DNA from: an uncultured Oscillospiraceae bacterium
GTDB lineage: Bacteria; Bacillota; Clostridia; Oscillospirales; Acutalibacteraceae
Direction of reading: 5' to 3'
Length of the DNA stretch: 27,846 nucleotides
Assembly (NCBI GenBank): GCA_900553525.1
Contig: USDZ01000002.1
Location: forward strand, 1-27,846
Shown: positions 1-7,712 of the stretch, piece by piece
Layout: every line of letters starts with the position of its first letter
How positions within the stretch are numbered: the stretch's first letter is position 1
The notes under the pieces: generated by a model
Database searches by the model: none
What the model saw: the letters and a program-made list of their open reading frames with translations, nothing else
Told to the model about the DNA's origin: nothing
Translations under genes and position numbers: made by a program

Positions 1-959
1 TAGCAATATTGCCACCAAGTAGCGCTTGCGTCCCGTTTCCCGTCAATCAGGCTGAACCATTCGGGATGGGTCTGAAAATACGTTGCTTTGGGGATGATGG
101 TGGGCAGGAAATGCCCGGTCATGCTCTTCATGCCGCCCATATACCAGCGGTCGGCGATGTTGGGGGCGCTGTCGTTCACCCTGGTGCGGCGGTGTGTGAA
201 TTTCGGCGTATGCTCGATATCCAGGGAGCCCACGCTGATGTTCTGTGTGCTGGGATACACCTGCCAGAGTTCATCCGGCCCGAACCATCCACACCCCTGT
301 TTCTCCAGAAACATGGTCACGGCATACTGCGTTCCGGTAAAAGCCAGGTCGTCGTTGCCCATCAGAACCAGATAATTGCCCGAACGCTTCAGTATAACCT
401 TTTCATTGTCGGGGTATCCGGTGGGCTGTTCGATACCGAGCAGTTCGGTATATTTGGAGGGGCCAACCAGGATAAAGTTCCCATTCGTCCGGTCGGCCGA
501 ATCATAGCCGATCGGAATGGTCGCGCCGCTCATCTTTTGAATACTGGCCTGCAGATCTTCCGCCGCCTCCCGCACTTTATCCGACGCATTCGTGCTGATA
601 ACGATCGTGCTGGTCGCCTTTCCATCCTTGACGATCGAAAAATCGCCGGACAGCGGCGGCGTCGTTGTAGGCACGGAGGTCGTACCTGAGGAACCCGAAC
701 CGGTAGAGCCGGACGATGATGTGGAGCCATTGCCCGTAGTCGTACCGTCACCCGTGGTCACGTCCGTACCATCGCCTATAGTCGTATCGCCCGTCATGCT
801 GCTGTCTCCGGGGACCGTCGTGTCGGATGCCACACTGGAGTCACCCTCGACAGGAGGCGTATCGTTATGGCAACCCACCGCTCCTAAAAGCAGCAGAACC
901 GCCAGCAAGCCGGCAATTCCTCTTCTACCAGCAAGCGCCCTTCTATTCTTTACGTCCAT
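1..959 (-). CDS. DUF4838-family lipoprotein, 3' end outside window
   Basis: The reading frame is open from an ATG at 959 to the left edge (about 319 residues visible), so its C-terminus is missing. The start is the second of two in-frame ATGs: the first (965) abuts the Shine-Dalgarno AGAAAGG, while 959 has a 7-nt spacer. Residues 1-30 are a lipoprotein signal with Arg pairs, a Leu/Val-rich core and GAVGC, giving lipidated Cys30. Residues ~31-95 are a Gly/Ser/Thr/Asp linker of low complexity. From ~100 the sequence matches the paralog at 1080-2765: VxDGK near the start, GTQ-AVTM, CGWFGPDELWQV, HTP-F and HPEWF. In this family the N-terminal part resembles the non-catalytic domain of GH67/GH20-type enzymes, followed by a TIM-barrel-like DUF4838 domain that lies mostly beyond the edge here. 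It is probably an outer-face glycan-processing or binding protein; the activity is unknown. Confidence 0.85.
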   Translation of the reverse strand, partial: MDVKNRRALAGRRGIAGLLAVLLLLGAVGCHNDTPPVEGDSSVASDTTVPGDSSMTGDTTIGDGTDVTTGDGTTTGNGSTSSSGSTGSGSSGTTSVPTTTPPLSGDFSIVKDGKATSTIVISTNASDKVREAAEDLQASIQKMSGATIPIGYDSADRTNGNFILVGPSKYTELLGIEQPTGYPDNEKVILKRSGNYLVLMGNDDLAFTGTQYAVTMFLEKQGCGWFGPDELWQVYPSTQNISVGSLDIEHTPKFTHRRTRVNDSAPNIADRWYMGGMKSMTGHFLPTIIPKATYFQTHPEWFSLIDGKRDASATWWQYC

Positions 960-1079
960 ATACATTCCTTTCTGCAAGCCGGGAAATGGTACCGGTCTTG
1001 ACTTTCAACCTGCTGTCCGGATATCCGGCAGCGAAGACAAAAAACTGCTGAATAAAGTATTCGACGGTAATCTTCGGAT

Positions 1080-2765
1080 TTAATCGATAAGCTCTCCAGT
1101 GGCAATCACCTCTTTTGCCTTTTCCCACAGAGCTATCTGCACATCAAGCCGTTCACGGACCGCGCCGTCTGTTTTCAGGGAAGCCTCCCGGATAAGCTGC
1201 ATCAATCTATCCAGACGTTCCACTCGTTCGGGTGTATACAGTTCCCTAGGCGCCGGAGGATGCCAGGCAATCGTCTGAGCCGTGTTGTGCTCCGCAATAT
1301 CCGCAAGAGCCTCGTAATACGCAAACATCAGATCGGAAACCGGTCCGTACAGCTTGGTGCAGGCATCCATCAGAATTTCCGATCCGGTCAAATCCGGATC
1401 CCACATAGCCTTGGCATATACATACCAAAGCGGAAAACGAAGGGGATAACTGGCATCATCTTCATAGAATACATCGAGCGGCCCCTGGTCGTTATAGACA
1501 TAACTCGCTCCGTGATCCCGCCAGAATCGTTGATTGCGGGTCGCAACATCTCCCTGGACCCAGGGCACGTCCTTCCAAACCGGTTGAGCCGCCGCGATGC
1601 AATACCAATCCCAAATGGCGATATGAGAAAAAGAAACCATCTGATTCCATTTCTCAAAATTCGCTTTCCAGGGAACCGGATAGGTGTTTTGGCTTCTGTC
1701 AAACGTGTATTTGAGGTGATATCCGTTGTCCGGCCCTTTATCGACCGGCATGAACATATCCGCCTCTTTGCAGAACATCACTTCGACGTTGGGTTCGACT
1801 TTCATCGGTTTCCGTGGCGGATGATATGTCGGGAAATACGCCAGGAAAGTCAAAATATGGTTCGGGTACACCTTCCCCACTTCACGCGCCAGCCGGTTGG
1901 CAAACCAGATCACAGTCTCGCTGTTGGTTCCCAATTTACGGCATTCCTCACATTCACACCAACCGCCGTACCAACCATCGTTCATCGCGATGCTGAACTG
2001 ATTGACATCAGGGTTTTGGTCGAAATATGTCAGAATCTTATCCGTAAAAGTCCGCAGCAGTTCCTCATTGGAGTAGCAATACTGCCACCAGTCCAAAAAA
2101 GGATTGCGTTTGCCATCGACCAGGCAGAACCATTCCGGATGTGTCTCGAAGTACTCATCCCGTGGAACCAGCGTGGTCAAACAGTGGCCGATCATCCGTT
2201 TGACACCGCCCAAATACCAGCGAGCGCCCACTTCCGGATTATTCCTCAGAACGTTGTTATACCGTGAAATAAACGCTGGTGTATGATCGATATCGAGATA
2301 GCCGATCGACAGGTCTTTTCTCTCCGGGATCACCTGCCAGAGTTCGTCCGGCCCGAACCATCCGCAGCCGAGCCTTTCAAACAACATGGTTACGGCAAAC
2401 TGGGTGCCAGTAAAAACGTTGTCGTCGTTTCCCAGCAGTACCAGGCGGTTTCCATCCCGTTTCAGAATAACCCTTTCGTTTGAAAAACGCCCCGTCGGTA
2501 TGTGAATTCCCATTTCCGTTGTCAAGCGGGATGGGCCGATACATACAAGCCCCCCCGTCAAACTCTCGTCATCTGTTTTGATGGGGCATTCGGCTCCCGT
2601 CATGCGCCGCAGGAGGAAACAAAAATCCTCTGCAGCGGCTTTCACTTTTTCATCGGCGTCCCGAGCAATTACCACCGTGCAACAGGATTTTCCATCTCGG
2701 ACAAGCGCCATTTCCGAATAATCGGCACGCAGTTGTGAATTTACCACACAGTCACACCTTCCCAT
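1080..2765 (-). CDS. DUF4838 domain-containing protein, no signal peptide
   Basis: A 561-residue protein of the DUF4838 family. The N-terminal ~150 residues hold the GH67/GH20-like accessory domain (GTQFAVTMLFERLGCGWFG, DELWQV). The DUF4838 core follows, with HPEWFCLVDGKR, the CECEEC cysteine cluster after a MNDG-Y-GGW segment, an FCKEADMF strand, an IWDWYC strand and YPLRFPLWYVYAK. The frame is open back to 2924. I choose ATG 2765 because AAGGA lies 8 nt upstream, homology to the paralog at 1-959 begins only after it, and the extra 53 codons overlap what looks like a decayed DUF4838 fragment. A GTG at about 2747 with GGAAGG upstream is an alternative. There is no signal peptide, so unlike its neighbour it should act in the cytoplasm, perhaps on imported oligosaccharides. 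It lies 120 nt upstream of the lipoprotein paralog. Enzymatic activity is not established from sequence. Confidence 0.85.
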   Translation of the reverse strand: MGRCDCVVNSQLRADYSEMALVRDGKSCCTVVIARDADEKVKAAAEDFCFLLRRMTGAECPIKTDDESLTGGLVCIGPSRLTTEMGIHIPTGRFSNERVILKRDGNRLVLLGNDDNVFTGTQFAVTMLFERLGCGWFGPDELWQVIPERKDLSIGYLDIDHTPAFISRYNNVLRNNPEVGARWYLGGVKRMIGHCLTTLVPRDEYFETHPEWFCLVDGKRNPFLDWWQYCYSNEELLRTFTDKILTYFDQNPDVNQFSIAMNDGWYGGWCECEECRKLGTNSETVIWFANRLAREVGKVYPNHILTFLAYFPTYHPPRKPMKVEPNVEVMFCKEADMFMPVDKGPDNGYHLKYTFDRSQNTYPVPWKANFEKWNQMVSFSHIAIWDWYCIAAAQPVWKDVPWVQGDVATRNQRFWRDHGASYVYNDQGPLDVFYEDDASYPLRFPLWYVYAKAMWDPDLTGSEILMDACTKLYGPVSDLMFAYYEALADIAEHNTAQTIAWHPPAPRELYTPERVERLDRLMQLIREASLKTDGAVRERLDVQIALWEKAKEVIATGELID

Positions 2766-3215
2766 TCTACCGTTTCCTTGTCGGGACTTCTTGCTCAGCC
2801 GTGCAGCAGAAGACCGTAGCTTTTTCCGTAAATCGGTGAAACCGCGACCACCCGCGCAATCAATTGCGAGCCGGCCCCAAAAGTCATACCTGCCGCTTTT
2901 AACCCAGTTAAATCCGAATTCCATATCTATGGACGCCGGGGTTGGGGATCATTCTCTCATGTGGAAATACCCACTTCCGTTGTCAGACGGGAGGACCCAC
3001 TCTGCACGAGTCCTCCCGTCCACTGGTCATCCGACTAGATCAAGGACCCGATTTCCAGTTACCTACCAGGACAAGAATCGCCATTCCTCGCGACAATTTT
3101 CACTTTTTTATCGGTGTTGAACACGGTCAGTGCCGCGACAACCGAATTTCTCATCCCAGATAGACCTTGTTCGAATAATTCGTACACAACCGCGCTCTTA
3201 TCGCACAGTTCCGTC
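2766..3215 (-). pseudogene. decayed, internally deleted DUF4838 gene remnant (copy A)
   Basis: Just after the stop of binding protein copy A, minus-strand sequence from ~3215 to ~2950 aligns by eye with the N-terminal coding region of the intact DUF4838 gene (its 2502-2750 part). Matches include the GATTATTCGGAAATGG-like start, GATGAAAAAGTGAAA and TGACAACGGAA, interrupted by stops and frameshifts. From ~2924 a second short match appears: W-N-S-D-L-T-G read from 2923 to 2903 against W-D-P-D-L-T-G near the C-terminus of the intact protein. This suggests one DUF4838 copy that lost its middle. The first block is clear; the C-terminal block (2766-2940) is tentative. The remnant contains a perfect hairpin at 2986-3020. 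Confidence 0.6.
2986..3020 (-). repeat. perfect 11-bp inverted repeat downstream of binding protein copy A
   Basis: GACGGGAGGAC at 2986-2996 pairs perfectly with GTCCTCCCGTC at 3010-3020 across a 13-nt loop. It lies about 200 nt after the stop of the binding-protein gene, within the DUF4838 remnant. No T-tract follows on the minus strand, so it is not a standard intrinsic terminator. It could be a 3' stabilising or processing hairpin. An equivalent hairpin lies at 5012-5038. Confidence 0.7.
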
Positions 3216-3218
3216 CGC

Positions 3219-4538
3219 TTATTCTTCCACTGTCGTTTCGGGTGCCATCGTCAAAGCCGTGGAAGCGTCGTTCGCGTCCGCGATCTTTTTCTCATAGATG
3301 GGCTTGAATTCCGCGATTGTCTGGGCGATGTCCTGTCCGTCGCCAATCTTAAAGCAGATATCATAACCGCCGCCTACAGCAGAATCGTAGCTGTTGGTGC
3401 AGTAAGGGCGAGAACGGAGATCTTCATACAGTTTCACGTTATCCTGATTCAAACCGCTGTTGAATTCAGCGTCGGCAGCCGCCTGACCGTCCACAAACAT
3501 GTCAATCAGCTTGCCAGCATGATACGGACAGTCCGCATTGTTGCCGATCGCCCAACCGGACGTCGTGATCGGGGAAACGTTGTCCTTGTTGTCCGGACCA
3601 GCCGGAACCGGAACCACACCGTACTCGAAGTCTACCAGGCCGTATTCCTTCGCAGTGATGATATCCTGCTCCACATTGTTGAAGTCCATCAACATGGCCG
3701 CGCTTCCCTTATAGAAGGTCTGCCACGGATCACCGTCATAACCCGACCATTTGGAAGTATAATTCGCATCTTGTACCATCTCAAATGCACGACGCATTTC
3801 AGGAGATTCCAGATTCAACGTATATTTGAAGTTTTCATCCAGCTTCAAAAGGGAGGTCTGGTTGGAACCGAACCAAATATACGGATAGTTGGTGGCAACG
3901 CCCCATTCTTTTGTGCTCTCATTGGTCATGGCCTTCGCAATGGGAAGGAAATTTTCCCACGTCCACTGACCCTGATTATACATTTCCAGTGGATCCGGCT
4001 GACCATTGTTCTCCAGTTTGGTCTTGTTGTAGAACATGACCGCCACGTTGGTAGCACAAGCCGCCACATAATAGTTGTCTCCATATTTGAAGGTCGAATC
4101 CATGCTGGTCATATGGAGGTTCGGGTTTTCCATATTGATATAATTCTGAAGCGGCTGAGTGATGCCCTTCAGCGCGAATTTCGGATTGCTGTTGGCGCCG
4201 TCGTTGATTACGTCAATCGGATCGCCGCTCTGCGCGCTGGCAAGTATTTTGGTCTCCCCGTTTTCCCAGCTGGCAGTGATAAACTCCACTGTGACATCGG
4301 GATACTGGGTCTTAAATTCCTCGACCTTCTGGTTGATCCAGCTTTCCTTGTCCCTGGGGTTGTGGCCGGGAACCATGATCGTTAGCTTCTTGCCCTTTTC
4401 TGCCTCAAGACCCGCCTGTGGATCCGTGCTTCCGGAGGCATTCCCACCGCCGCCACCATTGCCGCCGCACCCGGCAAGCATGGTTCCGAGCATTGTCACG
4501 GTCGCCAGACCCAGCAATGCATTTCTCCACTTTTTCAC
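3219..4538 (-). CDS. carbohydrate ABC transporter solute-binding lipoprotein, copy A
   Basis: A 439-residue family 1 extracellular solute-binding protein. I start it at GTG 4538 (VKKWRNALLG), which has AGAAAGGGTGA a few nt upstream; the frame is open to 4661, but that part is antisense-like extension into the permease remnant. Residues 1-24 form a lipoprotein signal ending in MLAGC (lipidated Cys24), followed by a Gly-rich spacer. The mature part begins KLTIMVPGH and carries the usual two-lobe pattern (VTVEFITASW, GDPIDVINDG, a YNKTKLE strand, FYKGSAAMLMDFNN, GVVPVPAGP, TTSGWAIG). It is identical to copy B over the first ~390 residues; only the last ~50 differ (for example ICFKIGDGQ against ICQAVGGDGQ). 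It should capture a sugar ligand outside the membrane and deliver it to the permease pair at 6593-7621 and 11567-12472. Confidence 0.92.
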   Translation of the reverse strand: MKKWRNALLGLATVTMLGTMLAGCGGNGGGGGNASGSTDPQAGLEAEKGKKLTIMVPGHNPRDKESWINQKVEEFKTQYPDVTVEFITASWENGETKILASAQSGDPIDVINDGANSNPKFALKGITQPLQNYINMENPNLHMTSMDSTFKYGDNYYVAACATNVAVMFYNKTKLENNGQPDPLEMYNQGQWTWENFLPIAKAMTNESTKEWGVATNYPYIWFGSNQTSLLKLDENFKYTLNLESPEMRRAFEMVQDANYTSKWSGYDGDPWQTFYKGSAAMLMDFNNVEQDIITAKEYGLVDFEYGVVPVPAGPDNKDNVSPITTSGWAIGNNADCPYHAGKLIDMFVDGQAAADAEFNSGLNQDNVKLYEDLRSRPYCTNSYDSAVGGGYDICFKIGDGQDIAQTIAEFKPIYEKKIADANDASTALTMAPETTVEE

Positions 4539-4687
4539 AAAATTCACCCTTTCTGCAAAAATCAACCTACAATACCGCTTCTTTCTATGCCTTCTGTAAA
4601 AAACCTCTGCGCGAACACATACAGCACCAATAAAGGCAGCACCGTTATCAGACAGCCGCATGCCAATATCGCCTCACGCATCAGCCT
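3409..4687. repeat. direct repeat copy A of the binding-protein block
   Basis: About 1279 bp that appear identical to 5440-6718 at a constant offset of 2031 bp when compared line by line. The block covers most of the binding-protein gene, its ribosome site and the last ~125 bp of the permease gene. Identity stops at 3408/5439 on the left and 4688/6719 on the right, after which the copies diverge. Comparison was by eye, so an occasional mismatch may have been missed. Confidence 0.9.
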
Positions 4688-4985
4688 AGATTTTTGTTTT
4701 GCGTATCCGGCTATGGTATTGCTTCCGTTCAATAAGGTATCCAAAGGGGAAAATCATCTGATAGAACATGGAAAACAAATCATAATCGTTCCAGTACCAA
4801 ACCAAAGAGAAATGCGTAACTGATACAATCATAGAACCGGTATTGGGAAGCACGATTCTCGGCAAACTCTACAAAAAGACTTTTATATATAACCGGCAGG
4901 AGGACCGTGCTCAGCATCACGCAAAACACGACGAAAGTTTCAAAGTCCATTTTGGAGTTATTGCCCGGAACCGCCCAATCTTCCC
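4562..4985 (-). pseudogene. truncated MalG-type permease remnant
   Basis: This is a broken second copy of the 3' half of the permease at 6593-7621. Its last ~125 bp (4562-4687) are identical to the intact gene and encode the C-terminal membrane segment and VLYVFAQRFFTEGIERSG. Upstream it still reads LPN-GSMIV and VWYWNDYD--SMFYQ, but a deletion of about 20 nt after the TTCCCC corresponding to the TFP codons shifts the frame. Beyond ~4890 the match fades, with only scattered agreement up to about 4985. The whole 5' half, including the EAA loop and the first membrane helices, is gone. Conservation declines steadily with distance from the binding-protein gene. It is not expected to make a transporter subunit. 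Confidence 0.85.
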
Positions 4986-4986
4986 G

Positions 4987-5240
4987 GTGACCGAGTTTGC
5001 ATTAATAGACAGGAGGACCCGCTTTACGCAGGTCCTCCCATTGCAGTGGTCATCCGACTTGATCGAGGACCCGGCTTTCAGTTATTCGCCGGAACGAAAA
5101 TCACCCGTTCCTTGCGACAGTCTTCACTTTTTACCGGCGTTCCACGCAGTTAATGCTGCACGAACAAATTCCTCGTCCCGGACAAGTCTCAGCTTCGAAT
5201 AATCCGTACAAAACGGTGATCTTTCCACCCAGTCCTGTCT
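4987..5240 (-). pseudogene. decayed DUF4838 N-terminal remnant (copy B)
   Basis: Directly after the stop of binding protein copy B, minus-strand sequence aligns by eye with the copy A remnant at 2950-3215 and, more weakly, with the N-terminal coding region of the intact DUF4838 gene. The translated trace starts DYS-LRLVRDE and then breaks at stop codons. It ends near 4990-5005, where the permease remnant begins, so this marks the junction of the tandem duplication. It contains the hairpin at 5012-5038. Confidence 0.6.
5012..5038 (-). repeat. inverted repeat downstream of binding protein copy B
   Basis: GGAGGACC at 5012-5019 pairs with GGTCCTCC at 5031-5038 (8 bp, 11-nt loop). It lies at the position equivalent to the hairpin at 2986-3020. 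The loops differ between the copies while the stem is kept. No T-tract follows on the minus strand. Confidence 0.65.
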
Positions 5241-5243
5241 GTC

Positions 5244-6569
5244 TTATTCTTCTCCTAATGTTGCATCAGGAGACGTCGTCAAAGTTGTCGAAGCGTCGTT
5301 CGCGTCCGCGACTTTCTTCTCATAGATAGGCTTGAATTCCGCGATCGCCTGGGCAATATCCTGACCGTCGCCGCCGACCGCCTGGCAGATATCAAAACCG
5401 CCGCCTACAGCAGAATCGTAGCTGTTGGTGCAATAAGGACGAGAACGGAGATCTTCATACAGTTTCACGTTATCCTGATTCAAACCGCTGTTGAATTCAG
5501 CGTCGGCAGCCGCCTGACCGTCCACAAACATGTCAATCAGCTTGCCAGCATGATACGGACAGTCCGCATTGTTGCCGATCGCCCAACCGGACGTCGTGAT
5601 CGGGGAAACGTTGTCCTTGTTGTCCGGACCAGCCGGAACCGGAACCACACCGTACTCGAAGTCTACCAGGCCGTATTCCTTCGCAGTGATGATATCCTGC
5701 TCCACATTGTTGAAGTCCATCAACATGGCCGCGCTTCCCTTATAGAAGGTCTGCCACGGATCACCGTCATAACCCGACCATTTGGAAGTATAATTCGCAT
5801 CTTGTACCATCTCAAATGCACGACGCATTTCAGGAGATTCCAGATTCAACGTATATTTGAAGTTTTCATCCAGCTTCAAAAGGGAGGTCTGGTTGGAACC
5901 GAACCAAATATACGGATAGTTGGTGGCAACGCCCCATTCTTTTGTGCTCTCATTGGTCATGGCCTTCGCAATGGGAAGGAAATTTTCCCACGTCCACTGA
6001 CCCTGATTATACATTTCCAGTGGATCCGGCTGACCATTGTTCTCCAGTTTGGTCTTGTTGTAGAACATGACCGCCACGTTGGTAGCACAAGCCGCCACAT
6101 AATAGTTGTCTCCATATTTGAAGGTCGAATCCATGCTGGTCATATGGAGGTTCGGGTTTTCCATATTGATATAATTCTGAAGCGGCTGAGTGATGCCCTT
6201 CAGCGCGAATTTCGGATTGCTGTTGGCGCCGTCGTTGATTACGTCAATCGGATCGCCGCTCTGCGCGCTGGCAAGTATTTTGGTCTCCCCGTTTTCCCAG
6301 CTGGCAGTGATAAACTCCACTGTGACATCGGGATACTGGGTCTTAAATTCCTCGACCTTCTGGTTGATCCAGCTTTCCTTGTCCCTGGGGTTGTGGCCGG
6401 GAACCATGATCGTTAGCTTCTTGCCCTTTTCTGCCTCAAGACCCGCCTGTGGATCCGTGCTTCCGGAGGCATTCCCACCGCCGCCACCATTGCCGCCGCA
6501 CCCGGCAAGCATGGTTCCGAGCATTGTCACGGTCGCCAGACCCAGCAATGCATTTCTCCACTTTTTCAC
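5244..6569 (-). CDS. carbohydrate ABC transporter solute-binding lipoprotein, copy B
   Basis: A 441-residue family 1 solute-binding lipoprotein, near-twin of the gene at 3219-4538. The start is GTG 6569, with AGAAAGGGTGA upstream, 23 nt after the stop of the permease gene at 6593. The signal peptide ends in MLAGC (Cys24), followed by a glycine-rich tether. The two copies share the whole signal, ligand-binding lobes and linker; they differ only near the C-terminus, where this copy has two extra residues and ends ATLGEE. Because it sits directly behind an intact permease gene, this copy is probably the parental one. It likely serves the permeases at 6593-7621 and 11567-12472. Ligand specificity cannot be read; the shared lobes imply both copies bind the same sugar. 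Confidence 0.93.
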   Translation of the reverse strand: MKKWRNALLGLATVTMLGTMLAGCGGNGGGGGNASGSTDPQAGLEAEKGKKLTIMVPGHNPRDKESWINQKVEEFKTQYPDVTVEFITASWENGETKILASAQSGDPIDVINDGANSNPKFALKGITQPLQNYINMENPNLHMTSMDSTFKYGDNYYVAACATNVAVMFYNKTKLENNGQPDPLEMYNQGQWTWENFLPIAKAMTNESTKEWGVATNYPYIWFGSNQTSLLKLDENFKYTLNLESPEMRRAFEMVQDANYTSKWSGYDGDPWQTFYKGSAAMLMDFNNVEQDIITAKEYGLVDFEYGVVPVPAGPDNKDNVSPITTSGWAIGNNADCPYHAGKLIDMFVDGQAAADAEFNSGLNQDNVKLYEDLRSRPYCTNSYDSAVGGGFDICQAVGGDGQDIAQAIAEFKPIYEKKVADANDASTTLTTSPDATLGEE

Positions 6570-6718
6570 AAAATTCACCCTTTCTGCAAAAATCAACCTA
6601 CAATACCGCTTCTTTCTATGCCTTCTGTAAAAAACCTCTGCGCGAACACATACAGCACCAATAAAGGCAGCACCGTTATCAGACAGCCGCATGCCAATAT
6701 CGCCTCACGCATCAGCCT
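5440..6718. repeat. direct repeat copy B of the binding-protein block
   Basis: Partner of 3409-4687 (offset 2031 bp). It includes the last ~125 bp of the intact permease gene, the 23-nt intergenic gap and about 1130 bp of the binding-protein gene. Confidence 0.9.
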
Positions 6719-7621
6719 TAATTCCTGTTTGGCGTAACCAGCTATGGTATTACTCCAATTTAATAAGGTACCCAAATCGGTCAACTGAACCGATATGGGG
6801 AAGGTTGTCTGATAGAACATGGAAGACAGATAATAATCGTTCCAGTACCAAACCACCGAGAAAAGCATAACCGTCACAATCATAGAAACGGCATTGGGAA
6901 GCATGATTCTCAGGAAGGTCCGCAAGGGACCACATCCGTCGATCATGGCAGCTTCCTCCAGTTCCATCGGGAATCCACGGAAGAACTGGCGCAAAATGAA
7001 AATGTACAATCCAGACCGAATCCCCATCCCCAGGATCGCCTGTATATAGAACAAAATCGGCTTATTGGTCAGGTTAATGGTAAGTTTCTCCCCTGTGAAC
7101 AGTCCAACTAAGGATCCAATACCGAAGAAGTCAAAGTTCCGGAAGGTGCTGAACAGAGGAATAATATAACTTTGCGTCGGTACGATAATCGTAAAAATCA
7201 AAAGACCAAACAGTATCCCCCGGCCTTTAAAACGGAACCGGGCAAAACCATATCCCGCCAGCAGTACCGTTACGATTTGACACAACACACTGGGAATAAC
7301 GGTCACAAGGGTCATGACCATAGATTCACCGTAATTCATGGCCTCCATCGCCAATTTAAGGGGTTCCAGTGTCCAATGCTTGGGCAGCCAAACCACCGTG
7401 GGATCGTAAACATCCTGCAGGCTTCGGAAACCGGAAGAAATCATAAAGAGAACCGGATACAGCATAACAAAACACATGCCGACCAGAAAAGCGGTGCGCA
7501 AGACCACCGTAAAGAAACGGACAGCCTTGTGATTGATCGCCAGTCTTTTGTCCCGATATCCGGACACAAGCGCTGACAGCGGGCCCGATCCCGGTTTCAA
7601 TTTCGTCATCTTTATCACCAT
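6593..7621 (-). CDS. carbohydrate ABC transporter permease, MalG type
   Basis: Inner-membrane permease of about 342 residues in the CUT1 MalG/LacG class. A basic N-terminal stretch precedes the first helix (VVLRTAFLVGMCFVMLYPVL), and five further helices follow. The EAA loop that docks the ATPase is present as EEAAMIDGCGPLRTFLRIML. The C-terminus has the usual FAQRFFTEGI end. Start choice is uncertain: the Shine-Dalgarno AGAAGGG touches ATG 7621, leaves 4 nt to GTG 7618 and about 14 nt to ATG 7609. Two hairpins precede it (7645-7689). Its MalF-type partner is most likely the gene at 11567-12472, from which it is separated by two surface-protein genes. A truncated second copy of its 3' end is at 4562-4985. 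No ATPase gene is present, so a shared MsmX-like ATPase is inferred. Confidence 0.93.
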   Translation of the reverse strand: MVIKMTKLKPGSGPLSALVSGYRDKRLAINHKAVRFFTVVLRTAFLVGMCFVMLYPVLFMISSGFRSLQDVYDPTVVWLPKHWTLEPLKLAMEAMNYGESMVMTLVTVIPSVLCQIVTVLLAGYGFARFRFKGRGILFGLLIFTIIVPTQSYIIPLFSTFRNFDFFGIGSLVGLFTGEKLTINLTNKPILFYIQAILGMGIRSGLYIFILRQFFRGFPMELEEAAMIDGCGPLRTFLRIMLPNAVSMIVTVMLFSVVWYWNDYYLSSMFYQTTFPISVQLTDLGTLLNWSNTIAGYAKQELRLMREAILACGCLITVLPLLVLYVFAQRFFTEGIERSGIVG

Positions 7622-7644
7622 GCCCTTCTGGCCATAGAAAATAC

Positions 7645-7661
7645 GGGTGCCGGCGGCACCC
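7645..7661 (-). terminator. hairpin with weak T-tract before permease gene
   Basis: GGGTGCC and GGCACCC form a 7-bp stem with a 3-nt loop. On the minus strand it is followed by GTATTTTCTATG, a weak T-tract, and then by the ribosome site of the permease gene. It could be a partial terminator or attenuator between the abundant surface protein and the permease, or could mask the ribosome site. Confidence 0.45.
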
Positions 7662-7689
7662 GACCGGCGGGGACGAATCCCCGCCGGTC
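7662..7689 (-). repeat. perfect 11-bp GC-rich inverted repeat
   Basis: GACCGGCGGGG (7662-7672) pairs perfectly with CCCCGCCGGTC (7679-7689) over a 6-nt loop. It lies directly upstream, in the transcription direction, of the hairpin at 7645-7661 and 24 nt after the stop of the surface-protein gene. No T-tract follows it, so mRNA 3'-end protection is a more likely role than termination. Confidence 0.75.
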
Positions 7690-7712
7690 AGTGACAACCT
7701 TATGCCTGGGAA

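Noticed and set aside
1012..1032. Hairpin around the palindrome CCGGATATCCGG as a terminator between the two DUF4838 genes
   Set aside because: The stem has a bulge and no T-tract follows on the minus strand; the T-run lies on the wrong side. It may be chance.
943..1128. Small minus-strand frame across the gap between the two DUF4838 genes
   Set aside because: It overlaps the end of one gene and the start of the next in another frame, with no ribosome site and no recognisable features.
3114..4385. Long open frame on the plus strand (423 codons), with a shorter repeat at 5550-6416
   Set aside because: It lies fully antisense to the binding-protein genes, is rich in Arg/His/Ile in the way antisense frames of GC-rich codons are, and has no ribosome site. 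Its recurrence simply reflects the duplicated block.
3409..6718. Insertion sequence or composite transposon as the cause of the repeat
   Set aside because: No transposase, terminal inverted repeats or target-site duplications are visible; the repeat consists of the locus' own genes.
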